A stretch of 64,000 nucleotides of DNA from Piezodorus guildinii (Eukaryota > Arthropoda > Insecta > Hemiptera > Pentatomidae). Below the pieces are notes generated by a model. It had not been told where the DNA came from. It was given only the letters and a program-made list of their open reading frames with translations, and ran no database searches. The translations under genes were made by a program, and so were the position numbers. The stretch spans positions 176,629,600-176,693,599 of the forward strand of contig CM041293.1 in the NCBI GenBank assembly GCA_023052935.1, written 5' to 3'. Positions 1-11,666 of the stretch are shown here, piece by piece; within the stretch, counting starts at the first letter, position 1; each line of letters begins with the position of its first letter.

Positions 1-42
1 AATGGAATTCATATTTATATATAAATAGATAAAAGTAGATAA

Positions 43-100
43 AAATCTGTCGCGCGCAAAACACGACTTTCACTTACTTCCGTTGTTATAATAAGTTTTT
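43..100 (+). repeat. Hel-A repeat, 5' stub
   Basis: A divergent Hel-A start (TCTG, GCGCGCAAAACACGACTTTC, then ACTTAC) that matches the left end of the complete copy at 51218-52108. It is cut off by the Jockey fragment that follows. No coding potential. Confidence 0.6.
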
Positions 101-634
101 TTTTTAATTTATTTAAAGAAATTTACAACTGTATTAAATCAATACAAGTTAATAGAATTGATATATGATTAGAACACATGGTAGTCCTGTGAAGAAACTA
201 CCCATTGGTAGCACTCCAATGTCTAATTTATGTTAGGAGGTCTCTTTGCCATCTTCTTTTAAGGCGCCTCGGTGGGTTGTCGGGAATAGATATGGAGGAG
301 AGGTCACGGATAAGCGGGTTTGAGTGGGCAGGGAGTTTGGAATGAAAAGAGGTATATCTGTAACGGGCCAAGTCTTCAACAAATGGGATATTTAGGTCTT
401 TATGGATGATTTTATTAGTAACAAAGTAAGGAGCATTGAGGATTTTACAAAGAATTTTGGACTGCAAGGATTGGATGCGAGAGGAATTCAATGGTTTAAT
501 AGACCCCCACAGCTCAGTGCCATAGGCCCAAATAGGCCGGATAATTGTTATATTAATGATTTTTTTGCAGTTGGTAGGAAGTTTTGAGCGTTTTTCGAGT
601 AAGTGTTGTAGTAATCTGTATCTACGAGCAGTTA

Positions 635-637
<3 letters not shown>
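101..637 (-). pseudogene. Jockey-type non-LTR retrotransposon, 3' fragment with reverse transcriptase C-terminus
   Basis: Reading on the minus strand, 228-635 encodes the C-terminal tail of a Jockey-type reverse transcriptase: a conserved IIRPIWAYGTELWGS block, then a run rich in SSRIQSLQSKIL, then the terminal RRLKRRWQRDLL. The catalytic palm domain lies upstream in the family and is absent, so this is a 5'-truncated insertion. Its 3' end is at the left, with an A-rich tail read as the T-run near 101-115. Close relatives lie at 911-1508, 20268-20850, 35599-36149 and 52303-52725. The methionine 5' of the coding block falls inside the adjacent TA repeat and is not a real start. Family assignment is firm at the level of Jockey-like elements. 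Confidence 0.8.

Positions 638-686
<49 letters not shown>
638..686. repeat. (TA)n microsatellite
   Basis: Uninterrupted TA dinucleotide run abutting the 5' end of the preceding Jockey fragment. Confidence 0.95.
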
Positions 687-690
<4 letters not shown>

Positions 691-749
691 AATATATATA
701 TACATATTCATTTATTTTGGTGAAGATTAAAATAACTTCAAAAAGTCTG

Positions 750-1680
750 GTGCGTGAAATACATTCATACATACATACATGAAATCAATTTAAGTTTTAA
801 ATAAAGTAAAATTTTAAAAGTAAATTACATTGAATTTAGATGTAAATGTTCATTTTGGTTGAAATAATATAAGAATAGAGAATAGATAATATAATCTAGA
901 ACAATAATTTTTTTTTAAATATTTTTATTGAAATTTACAACTATTTTGTAATACACGTAAATATGCTGGTAATGATAAAATACATGAAAAAAAACATGAA
1001 GAGAAAATGTCCATTGGCATCACTCCACTAGGTAACTAAACTAGAAGGTCTCGAAGCCATATTCTTTTCAGACGCCTCGAAAGATTGTCAGGAATTGAAG
1101 AGGAAGCAAGGATTGAAACTAGTGGATTAGGGTAGGAGTGGAGTTTGTCATGTTAGGATTGATACCTTGTTCGGGCCAAATCAGCAACATATGGGATGTT
1201 AAGGTCTTTATTGATGAGTTTATTTGTGACAAAGAAGGGAGCATTGAGGATTTTTCGAAGGATTTTGGATTTTAATAATTGAATACGGGAAGAATTTGAT
1301 GATTTCGTAGAGCCCCAAAGCTCAACTCCGTAAGTCCAGATAGGCCTTATGATGGTGATATAGATGAGCCTTTTGTAGATAAGTGGAAAGGTAGGCGCCT
1401 GTCCAGTAAGTGTTGAAGTAAGCGAAAGCGACGGGCAGTTTCTTGTCGTTTCAGTCTTGTGTGCGGTTTCCATGTTCAACGTTTGTCAAGTAGAAGTCCA
1501 AGGTAGAGGAACAATAATTTAAATTTCTCTTTACCTTTAAGAACTTTATACGTTAGATATTTTTTTTGTATAAAATGTTTCGGTTTCTAAAGGTATATTA
1601 TAATACTATATTACTGTTATAATTTATAAAAAACATAATAACCCAGAAAAATATTTCGTCTATCTTCTTAACGAATATCT
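750..1680 (+). repeat. Divergent Hel-A repeat split by a Jockey insertion
   Basis: Starts with a Hel-A-like TCTGGTGCG at 750, is interrupted by the Jockey insertion at 911-1508, and resumes with Hel-A-like text (a degraded ACGGTATATTATAC block near 1590). Strongly diverged, non-coding. Confidence 0.5.
911..1508 (-). pseudogene. Jockey-type 3' fragment with 12-bp target duplication
   Basis: The minus strand encodes the same reverse transcriptase C-terminal block as 228-635 (IIRPIWTYGVELWGS, then RILNAPFFVTNKL-like text) but with different frameshifts. The fragment is bounded by GAACAATAATTT at 899-910 and 1509-1520, so the insertion ends are exact and the element is a 5'-truncated, target-primed insertion of about 600 bp. 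The T-run at its left edge is its A-rich 3' tail. It sits inside a divergent Hel-A repeat, so it is younger than that repeat. Confidence 0.85.
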
Positions 1681-1832
1681 GACATGGGACATGCTTGGGA
1701 CTACCATTTTACGTTCCCTGCGAAGAACGGCATAACCAAGAATTTCTTACTCACTTGACTAAGGAGGGTGTGCAACCCTCGACCTAGGAAATAGAAGGCT
1801 ATTATGCTAGCCTCTACACCACAGGTGACACC
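1680..1832 (-). mobile_element. SINE-1, degraded partial copy
   Basis: Reverse-strand match to the SINE-1 tRNA-like head and adjoining body (box B region degraded; gap-spaced blocks such as CGGCATAACCAAG). Missing the 3' half. Confidence 0.6.
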
Positions 1833-1893
1833 AACGTTTATTTTGCATTTAATAATATATCAATAAAAATTGTTACCCTTGACAATTTCTCAA

Positions 1894-1895
<2 letters not shown>

Positions 1896-1981
<86 letters not shown>
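1896..1981. repeat. Compound (CT)n(AT)n microsatellite
   Basis: About 15 CT units run directly into about 28 AT units. Confidence 0.95.
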
Positions 1982-1991
<10 letters not shown>

Positions 1992-2029
1992 CCTAGAGTT
2001 GGTGAACTAATTCTTTCATGTTTCATATC

Positions 2030-3000
2030 CATCCATTTTTTTTTCAAACTAATTTTCAATCAGAATAATTATTTATAAACAACAAAATTGAAGGTACTTT
2101 AAAATGATTTTTTTTTTTAAATTAATGGTTTAAGCCCTGTTGAACTATTTCTAAGAGGATGAATTGCACATGAAATTAAAGCCCATTTAATTCCGTATAA
2201 TTTTACTGAGTTTAATCAAAATCGTTCGAAACATTTTAAGAAATCCTTTAAAAAAATATATAACGCATTGTATAAAGTGATTCTATTTTAGTGATAAAGT
2301 AGTAATAGGAATATGATTGTTTTAAATATGAAATTTCATTTTCGTCTGATTTTTTGTATTTAAGTTTATATTCTTAATTTAGAAAATTTGGCTTTTAAGA
2401 CCCGACACAGTATTTCATTCGATGAAATAAACAAAAATAAAATACGGTAGAATATTCAAAACTACGTATGAGGAAAACATTTTAAATATTCGACATTTAA
2501 ATTCTGTCGGACTGTTTCCACGAGGAAAAATCTACTTATGTGTTTAGGACATATTATTTAACAAGTTTAATTAAAATCGTTAAAACAGTTTTTTAGATAA
2601 TTTAATTAATTCATTTAATTTTATAATAAAATGATGTTTTTATGTTTTATATATAGTATTCCTGTTTTAATATTTATTTTTTTCCCTGACAGACATAGAC
2701 GAAAGTTAGTTGAAAAATGTTTGAAGAATTCCATTGTGCTTCGATGGAAATAGATATTTTAGATTAAATAAACGAACAATAGAAATTATTTTTTACTAAA
2801 ATCATTTAGTTTTTTATCACTTTTCATTACCTCATAGAAAATAGCATTTTTCCTAAAAGCTTTAGCTTTCTAAAGGCATATTATACACCCATCAATAATA
2901 CGTAATTGTCATTTTTTTCGGATATTTAAAATTAAAGGTGATTTAGAGAAGGAAATTTTAAAATCAATTTTATATAATGATAAAAACTAGAATGAAACAA
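2030..3000 (+). repeat. Highly diverged Hel-A pieces
   Basis: Hel-A landmarks recur in order but degraded: AAGGTACTTT, TTTAAGCCCTGT, GAGTTTAATCAAAATCGTT and GTATAAAGTG, some of them twice. This suggests two old overlapping copies. No coding potential. Confidence 0.5.
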
Positions 3001-3020
3001 CATATTTCCAATATTAAAAC

Positions 3021-3908
3021 TCTGGTGCGGGCAACACACGACTTTCACTTACCTCAGTTTTTAGAATCGATTAAATAATTTTCAAATATAGTAAGAGATA
3101 AAAATGAGTGGAACCATTAAAGAATTAATTAAATGGAATTTCTATAGAAACATGTGTTTTATTAAAAAATCTATTATATTATTATCTAAAATAATCACTT
3201 AGTTTTATCGGCTCTTCATTACTCTCTATTAATTTTTAAAAGCTTGGGTAAGAAATAATATTTTTTCTAAAATCTTTATCTTTCAAACGGTATATCATAC
3301 ATGTATATTACTGCTCTTATGTTCAAAAACAAAAAATTGCACTAAAAAAATATTTTTTCAGTTTTCTCCTTTAGTTGGGTCTCGAATTCGTTCAACTTAT
3401 ATATTTACCTGTTTTAAATCAGTTGTAAGAAGATAATGTGATTATTTTTATAAAAACTACAAAATTTAAGGTACTTTAGAGGAAGAAAATTTAAAATATC
3501 TGCATTTAAGACCTGTCAGACTATTTCAATCAGAATGAAACCTACATGATATTAAAGCCCATTAAATTTTACATTGATATAGCGAGTTTAATCAAAATCG
3601 TTTCAGTTGTTTTCGAGAAAATCATAAAAAGGTGCAAAATGCATGGTATAAAGTAGTTCTTCTGGTTAACTGATTTTGATGAAAAAGTTGCAGTAACATC
3701 TCGGGCGTAATGTTGTCATAAATATGAAATGTTAGTTTTTTGTGACTTATCGTTTTTGCGCTAGACTTACCACACCTTTTTTCGGAACTTGGTTATTTGG
3801 ACTCAGAAGACCCTAAAACGTGTATTTCCGACGAAAACTGGAATTCGAAAATTTTCACGATCGCATTACTTTTACTCACTATATATTCCATATATAGGTA
3901 AGTGAAAT
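3021..3908 (+). mobile_element. Hel-A repeat, near full length
   Basis: Begins TCTGGTGCGGGCAACACACG and carries all internal Hel-A landmarks in order. Ends GGTAAGTGAAAT after a CTCAC-to-GGTAAG imperfect terminal hairpin. Non-coding, so non-autonomous; class assignment is discussed at 51218-52108. Confidence 0.75.
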
Positions 3909-3979
3909 TAAAAAATATATTCATTAATCTCTATCATGGATAATATTTGTTGTTAATTTATATAAACATTAACAAGTAT

Positions 3980-4436
3980 TATTAGGTTCCTTTAATTAAA
4001 ATGATCCTTTTCATTCAACTTATTTTATTTTCTTATTTTTTGTCCCTACGTTTCGGCTCTTTGCCATTCTCAAGGGATCTACAAAAAACATTTATTTTAA
4101 AATTAAAAGATATACAACATTATTTTTTAAATTCTTATAAATCAATTTACATACCTCTTTATACTCCTTTATACACTCTATACAATATATAGATATATAT
4201 TTTGTCATAATTAGTAAAATAAAAATTAAAACTATTACAGGCTGACCAGCCCTGTCCTGGTTGTTATCATCTACTGGATTAAAGAAATCTATCCCCTCAC
4301 TCTTAACTATTGATATCAAAACTAATATACACACATATATTGTTTTATTATCTCCTCCTCAGTCAAGTCTACATTTATTTTCACAGCCAAAAATTGTTTC
4401 TTTTAAAATTCTTTAATAAATTATTACCATATATAA

Positions 4437-4474
<38 letters not shown>
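3980..4474 (+). repeat. Left inverted arm of the Penelope-like element
   Basis: Reverse complement of 5741-6370. It contains the motif read on the minus strand as CTTGAGAATGGCAAAGAGCC followed by GAAACGTAGGGA (about 4046-4080), which resembles the hammerhead-like box of Penelope terminal repeats. The microsatellite at its inner edge (4442-4474) is short, about 16 AC units. Confidence 0.85.
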
Positions 4475-4477
<3 letters not shown>

Positions 4478-5578
4478 GGAATTTTCAAATATAAAGGTGA
4501 AATATATAGGCAATTATTTGGTTTACCAATGGGTGGGGTTTTATCAGTATATTTGTCAGGTATGGTATTGAATGAATTAATTAATAATGCTTTAAAAAAT
4601 TCAGGTATAAAAGTAAAGTTATTAGTAAAGTATGTTGATGACATATTTTGCATAATAAAAAAGAATGTAGTAGGGGATTTCCTAAAAGCTCTTAATAATT
4701 ACCATGAAAGATTGAAGTTTACTATGGAAATAGAAAAAGAAGGCAAATTAAGATTTCTGGATATGATGTTGATTAGAAAAAAGGAAATAATCAGCACAGA
4801 ATGGGCCAAAAAAGAAACTTGTAGTAACACAATTCTTAACTATTTTTCATGTCATCCGTATCATATGAAGTACAATATAGTAAACAATTTTTGCAAAAAA
4901 GTTATCACAATTACAGATAATGAAAGATTAAATAAGGTCAAAGAAAATGTTTTTCAAATTTTTTCAGAAAATTTTTACCCCAAAAAAATAGTAAAAACCA
5001 TATGGGAATTGAATATTAGAACTAAAAATAAAAATAATAGCAATGGTGAAAAAATAAACAAATTAAAGACAACCCAAAAATTCCAAAGCTGCAATTATAT
5101 AAAGGGACTTTCTGAAGAAATTAAAAAATCCTTCAAATTATATGATATGGAAGAATATACTTTTGCCTTCAAACCAAGAAACAAAATAAAAAATTATTAT
5201 AGTGAGCTAAAAGATAAAATAGAAAAAAACTCCCAATCTGGAATGATATATAAAATACCATGTGTGAATTGTCCTGCAGTATATATTGGTGAAACAAAAC
5301 AGTTCTTGAAGGATAGGATGTATCAACACCAAAATGATGTTAAAAATAAAGAAAAAGATAGTAATAAGACTGCTTTAGTACAACATGTAATAAATAAAAA
5401 ACACCAATTTGACTTTGAAAATACTATGGTAGTACATAAAGAAAGTAATGATTTTAGAAGAAAAATTTTAGAGGCAATATATATATCAGAAAACATTAAC
5501 TACAGTATAAATTACAAAACAGACACAAAGAATTTGAATGACCATTATGCTGAGATTTTGAGCAAAATTAATAAGTAG
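4310..5578 (+). CDS. Penelope-like reverse transcriptase / GIY-YIG endonuclease, 5'-truncated
   Basis: A 422-codon open frame whose first 55 codons lie inside the inverted arm and CA repeat and are not protein-like; real homology starts near 4475. Residues 71-78 form the reverse transcriptase block GLPMGGVL and residues 108-111 the catalytic YVDD. Residues about 313-335 carry MIYKIPCVNCPAVYIGETK, the GIY-YIG nuclease core with its CxxC, followed by an arginine-containing helix (LKDRMYQH) and a downstream HVINKKH. The fingers and first palm motifs are missing because the element is 5'-truncated, so it is unlikely to move itself. The remaining frame is uninterrupted over about 1.1 kb, which points to a fairly recent insertion. 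The family copies RNA by target-primed reverse transcription. No splice signals or host-like neighbours were seen. Confidence 0.88.
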
Positions 5579-5740
5579 TATAATTTAAATAAATGGAATT
5601 TCTGGAATAAAGTTTAAATAACAATATAATAGAATAATATTTGGAATTTTATGGTTAGGTAAATTATCTTGTTTTTAATTGGATATTAATATATTTGTTT
5701 ATGTGTTTATGTATATATATATATGTATGTGTATGTGGGT

Positions 5741-6370
<630 letters not shown>

Positions 6371-6423
6371 CAATTATTCATTCAAACTATTCTTAATTGT
6401 AATAAAAATTAATTAACAAGTAT

Positions 6424-6640
6424 GAGAATGGAGTGATATTAGAGGTAACTTTTAGTCTATTATATACTTGCATGTACATAATAGTGGAAAATGTTAAAAC
6501 AATTCAAGTTATGTGATAGTAAAAGAATATTTTACCAATTAATGACGAAATTATTATTATATAAGTGACGTATATAAGTAAAGCGATTATGATATAAATG
6601 ACCTATATTTGTGCAATATGGGAAAATATTGTACACTTGA
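6424..6640. other. Unassigned AT-rich spacer
   Basis: No repeat family, coding frame or signal recognised. Confidence 0.4.
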
Positions 6641-6820
6641 AATGCAGATAGTTTAGAAACACATTTTAAAATATGTTATTGATAATTATTGAATCATAAA
6701 TTTTAAATATTATTTCTTTTGTTGAAGATATGATATTAAATTATTTTTTATTTGATTTTGTTAATCTGAAGATGAGGCATAAAATACTGCAAAACGTAAT
6801 TAAAGATTTCTTATGTAAAA
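6641..6820 (+). repeat. Penelope-type 3' relic
   Basis: Carries AATCTGAAGATGAGGCATAA followed by a degraded GCAAAACGTAAT at 6762-6800. This is the same box as in the Penelope relics at 29185-29508 and 62113-62578. The rest is diverged. Confidence 0.5.
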
Positions 6821-6829
6821 ATAAACACA

Positions 6830-8165
6830 AAAAAAAAACGTTCCAAATATTTTATTCATTAAAAGTATACTATTCAATACTAGTTATTGATATTAAAATA
6901 TTTCTATTCAAGCCATGTCATTTCTATAGCTTCCCAACGGCATATTGTACGTATATATTACTATATTTATGTTCAGGAAAAAAAATTGTTCTTTTCTTAT
7001 TTTTTTTTGGTAATCAAATTCGTTCAACATGTATATTTAGCTGTATTTTATCAATACTAATAAGATGATATGGGTCATTTTTTCTTTAAATTAAAGGTAC
7101 TTTAGTGGAAGAAAATTTTAAATATCGGCATTTAATTCCTGTCAGACTATTTCCATCAGATTGAAACCGATATCATATTTAAGTTCAATAAATTTTACAT
7201 CGATATAGCGAGTCTAATCAAAACTGTTAGTGCCGTTTTTGATACGTGAAAAAGTGCAAAATATATAAACTGGCACTTCCTATGTGCAGAGTTTGTTGCA
7301 AAAGTTGCTGTAACATGTAAGGATTAGGATTGTTTTAAATATGAGATCTTAGTTTCGTAGGACGTTTTGTTAACAAGTGTTTATTCTTACATATGTTTTC
7401 TATATTGTATGTATAGCATTATTTTATATATGTTTTTTTGCCTTGGTAAACACCTACAATAAATGATTAAGACTATTTGCTTTTTTTGTCCGCCACCCGA
7501 AGTTTCTGAATATCCCTATGCTTTCTGAATGTTTAAATAAAATAATGTTTAATAAAATAAGATACTATTTTTTTCTGTATTCTATAGCTTTCCAACGACA
7601 TATTCTACATATATATTACTATTTTTATATACGGAAAAACAAATTCTTCTTTTCTCATTTAGTTGTTAATCAAATTCGTTCAACGTGCGTATTTTATCAA
7701 TGCTAACAAGATGATATGGGTCATTTTTTCTTTAAATCAAAGGTACTTTAGAGGAAGAAAATTTTAAATATCGGCATTTAAACCTGTCAGACTATTTCCA
7801 TCAGATCGAAACCTATATCATATTGAAGCCTAGTAAATTTTACATCGATATAGCGAGTTTAATCTAAACTATTAGTGCCGTTTTTGATACGTAAAAAAAT
7901 GCAAAACATATAAACTCGCACTTCCTATGCGTAGAATTTGTTGCATAAGTTGCTGTAACCACAAAGGCATATGATTGTTTTAAATATGAAATTTCAGTTT
8001 CGTATGACGTTTTGGTAATACCTGTTTTTTTTTCACATATGTTTTTATATTTTATAACTGTATATACGTTTTAGCCTGATAAGAGACCTATAATAAATGG
8101 TTAAGACTATTTTATTTAAGATTTTTTTATTTACTTGATCACCATCCGGACTATCTTCTTTCTAT
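6830..8165 (+). repeat. Two tandem, diverged Hel-A-like units
   Basis: Two units about 646 bp apart share Hel-A blocks (for example AAGATGATATGGGTCATT at 7062 and 7708, then the AAGGTACTTTAG box and the CATCGATATAGCGAG box). Each unit ends near a CCGCCACCCG- or CACCATCCGG-type tail (about 7487 and 8141) that is also seen after the hammerhead-like box at 19085-19160. Short frames here are not credible genes. Confidence 0.6.
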
Positions 8166-8329
8166 ATCTCTCAACTGTCGACTTTTTATGTAAATTTTGA
8201 AATGAATATATTTTTGGAAATGTAGATAGCTGTTTGGTGCGCCATCTTTTCGTATACTCATGTACATGGATCTAGACATTAATGATGGCAGTAGAGCAGA
8301 GTTACTTACGTGCTAGAACTGCCCTTCAA

Positions 8330-8545
8330 TAACAAGACAAGCTGCACACGGGCTTAGAGCCAACTATCGACTGTAGATAGCGCGGCGGGCGGGCCGGGTC
8401 CGGACAGGCGCCGTCGAAGCACAACCATCGATCGCCAGGGCGGGGATCCATTCAGTCCGGATGCCTCCGCAACCGTCTGTCAATGGCGGACGTCTCAATA
8501 GTAAAGGTTGTAAAAGAGTATCTTCTAACACCCAGTGGTGCACTC
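8330..8545. promoter_or_regulatory. CpG-rich island, possible host promoter or old GC-rich repeat
   Basis: A sharp GC- and CpG-rich segment (GCGCGGCGGGCGGGCCGGG near 8380) in otherwise AT-rich DNA. A GCGCCATCTT element (YY1/Pho-like on the reverse strand) lies upstream near 8239 and AATGGCGGAC near 8482. No credible long coding frame was found; the short frames at 8364-8561 and 8461-8760 have no recognisable domains, and the second runs into the mariner end. Promoter identity is inference only. Confidence 0.25.
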
Positions 8546-8660
8546 TCCTGACATTAAGCACAACTATATTTTCAGGACAGGAAGTCCCTCATCCAACTCC
8601 TTTTCAGCCTACGTCGAGTTATGTATTGAGAATACTAAGAAATTCATTATTGGATAAATA

Positions 8661-9726
8661 TTGGGTTGTTTCACATGAAATGTCCGTTTTTATAGTTTCT
8701 GAAATACATAAAGGATTTTGCAGGTCTCTGTTGTTTTCTTCCGAATGTTTACTTATTTAAAGTAAACAGTTACTAATCGTCTAAGGGATCACTTGTAGCT
8801 GGGTGGCTAGCGTAACAGCCTCCCATGCCAAAGGTCACGGGTTCAAACCCGCAGGTGGTCCTAGGATTTTTTAATGGGAGTAAAAAATCCTTAGTTACGC
8901 CGTCCTTCGGAGGGGACGTTAAAAGGTGGTCCCGAGCCTGTGCGATGTCAGGTACTCGTTAAAGATCCCTATCCTAATAAAACCTGGATAGGCAAAATTT
9001 AGGACTCCCAGTGTAGCATCGTCCGATTAGCCACAGCAGCAAAAAGTGACGTTAAATAAATAAACAAACAAAACTAATCCTCTACCTTTGTATTCTAAAC
9101 ATTAGCTTCCCAATCAATTACCCACTTTTTATTATACCTCCAAATATGAACATGGAAACACGCGATTTTCGAGTAATATTTTGTACGAGTTTAAACTCGG
9201 CCATTCACCAGCTGAGGCCGCTAGAAATGTTTGCAACGATGTAGTAATGGACAAATAGTAGTAGACAACGATGTCCTCAAACATACAGTCGAAGGAAACC
9301 CCTACCAAACATTAGAGGACTCGCAGCACAACTAAATGCAAGTGCATCTACCGTTTTCAGACATTTAAAGTGTATTTGGAAGTAAAAAAATGGGTACCTC
9401 TTGATCCCACTGAGCGGCAGCAAGACCCCATGTTTCAAAACATACTGTGCAAAAATTGAAAGAACTGATCTACGATGTTCTTCCGCACCCACCATATTCT
9501 CCCGACTTGTCTCCAACAGATTACCACCTGTTCAGGAATTTAGACAACTTCGTCAAAGGAAAGCTCAGAGTTTTTCAGTTCGGAGATAAAAAATTTGGTG
9601 TCACGTTGGGAAAAATGTGTAGAAAAAGAAGGTAAATACTTCGAATAAAATTATCTTGTTTTCATATCGTATTTTTAATAAAAATCCTTTACCTTGAAAA
9701 CCGACATTTCATGTGACACAACCCAA
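8661..9726 (+). mobile_element. Mariner-1, internally deleted, with a SINE inside
   Basis: The terminal inverted repeats are TTGGGTTGTTTCACATGAAA at 8661 and its near-complement ending CAACCCAA at 9726, with TA on both sides. The plus-strand transposase is broken. An N-terminal METRDFRVIF-like start sits at about 9150, a large part of the helix-turn-helix domain is gone, and the C-terminal HPPYSPDLSPTDYHLFRNLD (the third catalytic Asp region) is at about 9486-9545. The TERQQ-to-PHVSKHT junction near 9418 matches the other Mariner-1 copies, so the middle of the catalytic domain was lost before the copies spread. Confidence 0.9.
8785..9071 (+). mobile_element. SINE-1, full length, inserted in Mariner-1
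   Basis: A tRNA-derived SINE. An A-box-like TAGCTGGGTGG and a B-box GGTTCAAACCC form the head. A body follows with the conserved CCTTCGGAGGGGACGTTAAA block and an (AAAT/AAAC)n tail. It is flanked by ACTAATCGTCT at 8772-8782 and ACTAATCCTCT at 9073-9083, an 11-bp duplication with one mismatch. The uninterrupted mariner copies at 27533 and 57729 confirm the empty site. Confidence 0.92.
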
Positions 9727-9728
9727 TA

Positions 9729-10080
9729 TAATGAAACAGACACAACAGGAAAACTGTACATCGAACATTATATTATTTGGCTCAATCGAGACTTTTTCTG
9801 TTTCAGTTGACTTTTTAATGTACAAGATGGTGTTTTACTCTCTACTACGTTAACAATTTTCGAAACTTCGAGAAAAATTACTTAAATTAAAAGAAATTCG
9901 AGTAAATTACACTGTACTTTTAATTAAAATATTATCCTTGAACTAAAAAAATACGCTTCTGGGCTGGAAAAACAGATCCGGTAATAGCAATTTTCGCTAA
10001 ACAAAATAATGCAGTTTAATTATTATGTATTTTAAATGCGTATGTGTTCATGTGGTGTGGCATCGTTCTATAGCTACTAC
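9729..10080. other. Unassigned AT-rich spacer
   Basis: No repeat family or coding frame recognised. Confidence 0.4.
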
Positions 10081-10084
10081 ATTT

Positions 10085-11361
10085 AAGACGTTGATTTCCA
10101 AAAGGTACTAAAGGACATTTTCTTCGAAATTAATATTTTGACATATTTGTAAACTAATGGTTTAGTTTTATCTAAACCCGTCATCAGATTTTATCTAAAA
10201 AACATAGAAATCCTTTAAAAATGTATTTGAAAATTCCATTTCATTCCAAAAGGTACTAAATCCATGTTTCGTTCCAAAACGTACTATACCCTCTGTAACC
10301 AGATATAACCTTTACTTTCATTTCCCTCCAAAAGGTACTATATTTCCTACTATACGGCAGAAGAACCTAATCCCGTAATATATCACCATTAATTTATTGT
10401 TTTCTTCATTTTGTGCATTTTTATTGGTTAATTTAGTAAGTCTTGAATCACTGCTATTATTTTGAATAATAGTTTTAACCAAATAATCAGTTTTAGGATG
10501 TTTTAAAAACAACTTAATTGCCTCGCTTCGGTTCTCCTAGATTCCCTATTAAATCAAGTTTTTTCAAAGTACTTCTTCGTGCAGCCACATAAATTTGATA
10601 TAAAAATCTTAAGAAACTCACATTTTAATAGAAAATAGGTATTTTATCCAGAAAATGGTTGGAATTAGCATACTACGAACTTGCTAAATATGAGAGGAAA
10701 AACCGTGCCTGATCTAACTTAGTAGTCGATTTATTTGATTATTTTATGTAAAATAAAAGCTCAAAAGTTATTTATTTATCAGTCTCTATAGTGATGTATA
10801 TTGTTTACACGTCGTTAATAATATAGATAAATTTGCTAAATTCAATAGTAAACACAAGTTCAAAAAAAACTTCATAATTACATACTTTGTTATTATAGTG
10901 CCTTGAATAGATAAATTGTCCTTTGAATATTTAATTTCTTTATGACGAATAGATAATCAATGTAATTAAACAACAAAGAAAGATATTTCTCGGAGGGAGA
11001 ATGAGGAAATTTACAAAACTTAGTAATTAACGATATAAAGACGTTAGTTATCGGTAATGTTGTATCAGGAAGGTTATAGTGACTGTTACCAACTTATCGC
11101 ACGTTATATTCTTCCAAAAAGTACTATATTCCTTTTAATTCTTTCCAAAAAGTACTATATCCATGTTTCGTTCCATAAAGTTCCATATCCATATTATATT
11201 GTTTAAAAAAAATGTGTTGGTAACACGTTTAAAAAGCAACTTTAGATTTTAATACAACAATAATCACGTAAATTGATCCAATAATAAATAAATGACAGAT
11301 TTTTGCGTTTCCTGTAAAATTTTCTAAAGTGAATATAGTACCTTTTGGAAATCGACGTCTC
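10085..11361 (+). mobile_element. Fam-B TIR element, 1.28 kb, with 4-bp target duplication
   Basis: The left end is AAGACGTTGATTTCCAAAAG and the right end is its near-complement, CTTTTGGAAATCGACGTCTC. The flanks are ATTT at 10081-10084 and 11362-11365. The box TTCCAAAAGGTACTA is repeated many times in both subterminal regions (10097, 10247, 10272, 10324, and in variant form 11113-11175), which looks like an array of transposase-binding sites. No transposase frame, so non-autonomous. Superfamily not assigned; 4-bp duplications fit several cut-and-paste groups. Confidence 0.85.
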
Positions 11362-11666
11362 ATTTGTCGGCGTTATTGTCAGCAAATAATAAATTTAATA
11401 GTCGTTAAAATTTAACAAGTTACCTGAACTACTAGTTTTTAATATTTTTTCTTGATGTCTAATCTTAACATTGAAAACAGCTGTTTGGGACCCATGTGAA
11501 GCAGTCACACTTCAGGTCAGTCTGAAAGGTTTTTATTATTTTAAAGTGTTTTGTGAAAATATATTTATTATTTTATGCGATTTGGACTATTTGAGGGCGC
11601 GTGTTCCAATTATACATTGGAAGTTGATAAACTCATCAGAAGTTGGGCAACTAAACGCCTTTATAG

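Noticed and set aside
8370..8460. Ribosomal RNA fragment suggested by high GC
   Set aside because: No recognisable rRNA core sequence.
8789..8862. tRNA gene candidates at the heads of SINE-1 and SINE-2 copies
   Set aside because: A and B boxes are present but they are fixed to SINE bodies, recur with identical downstream sequence, and several have target duplications. No free-standing tRNA was found.
10085..11361. CRISPR-like array from repeated CCAAAAGGTACTA boxes
   Set aside because: Spacing is irregular, boxes are on both strands and clustered at transposon ends, and the genome is eukaryotic.
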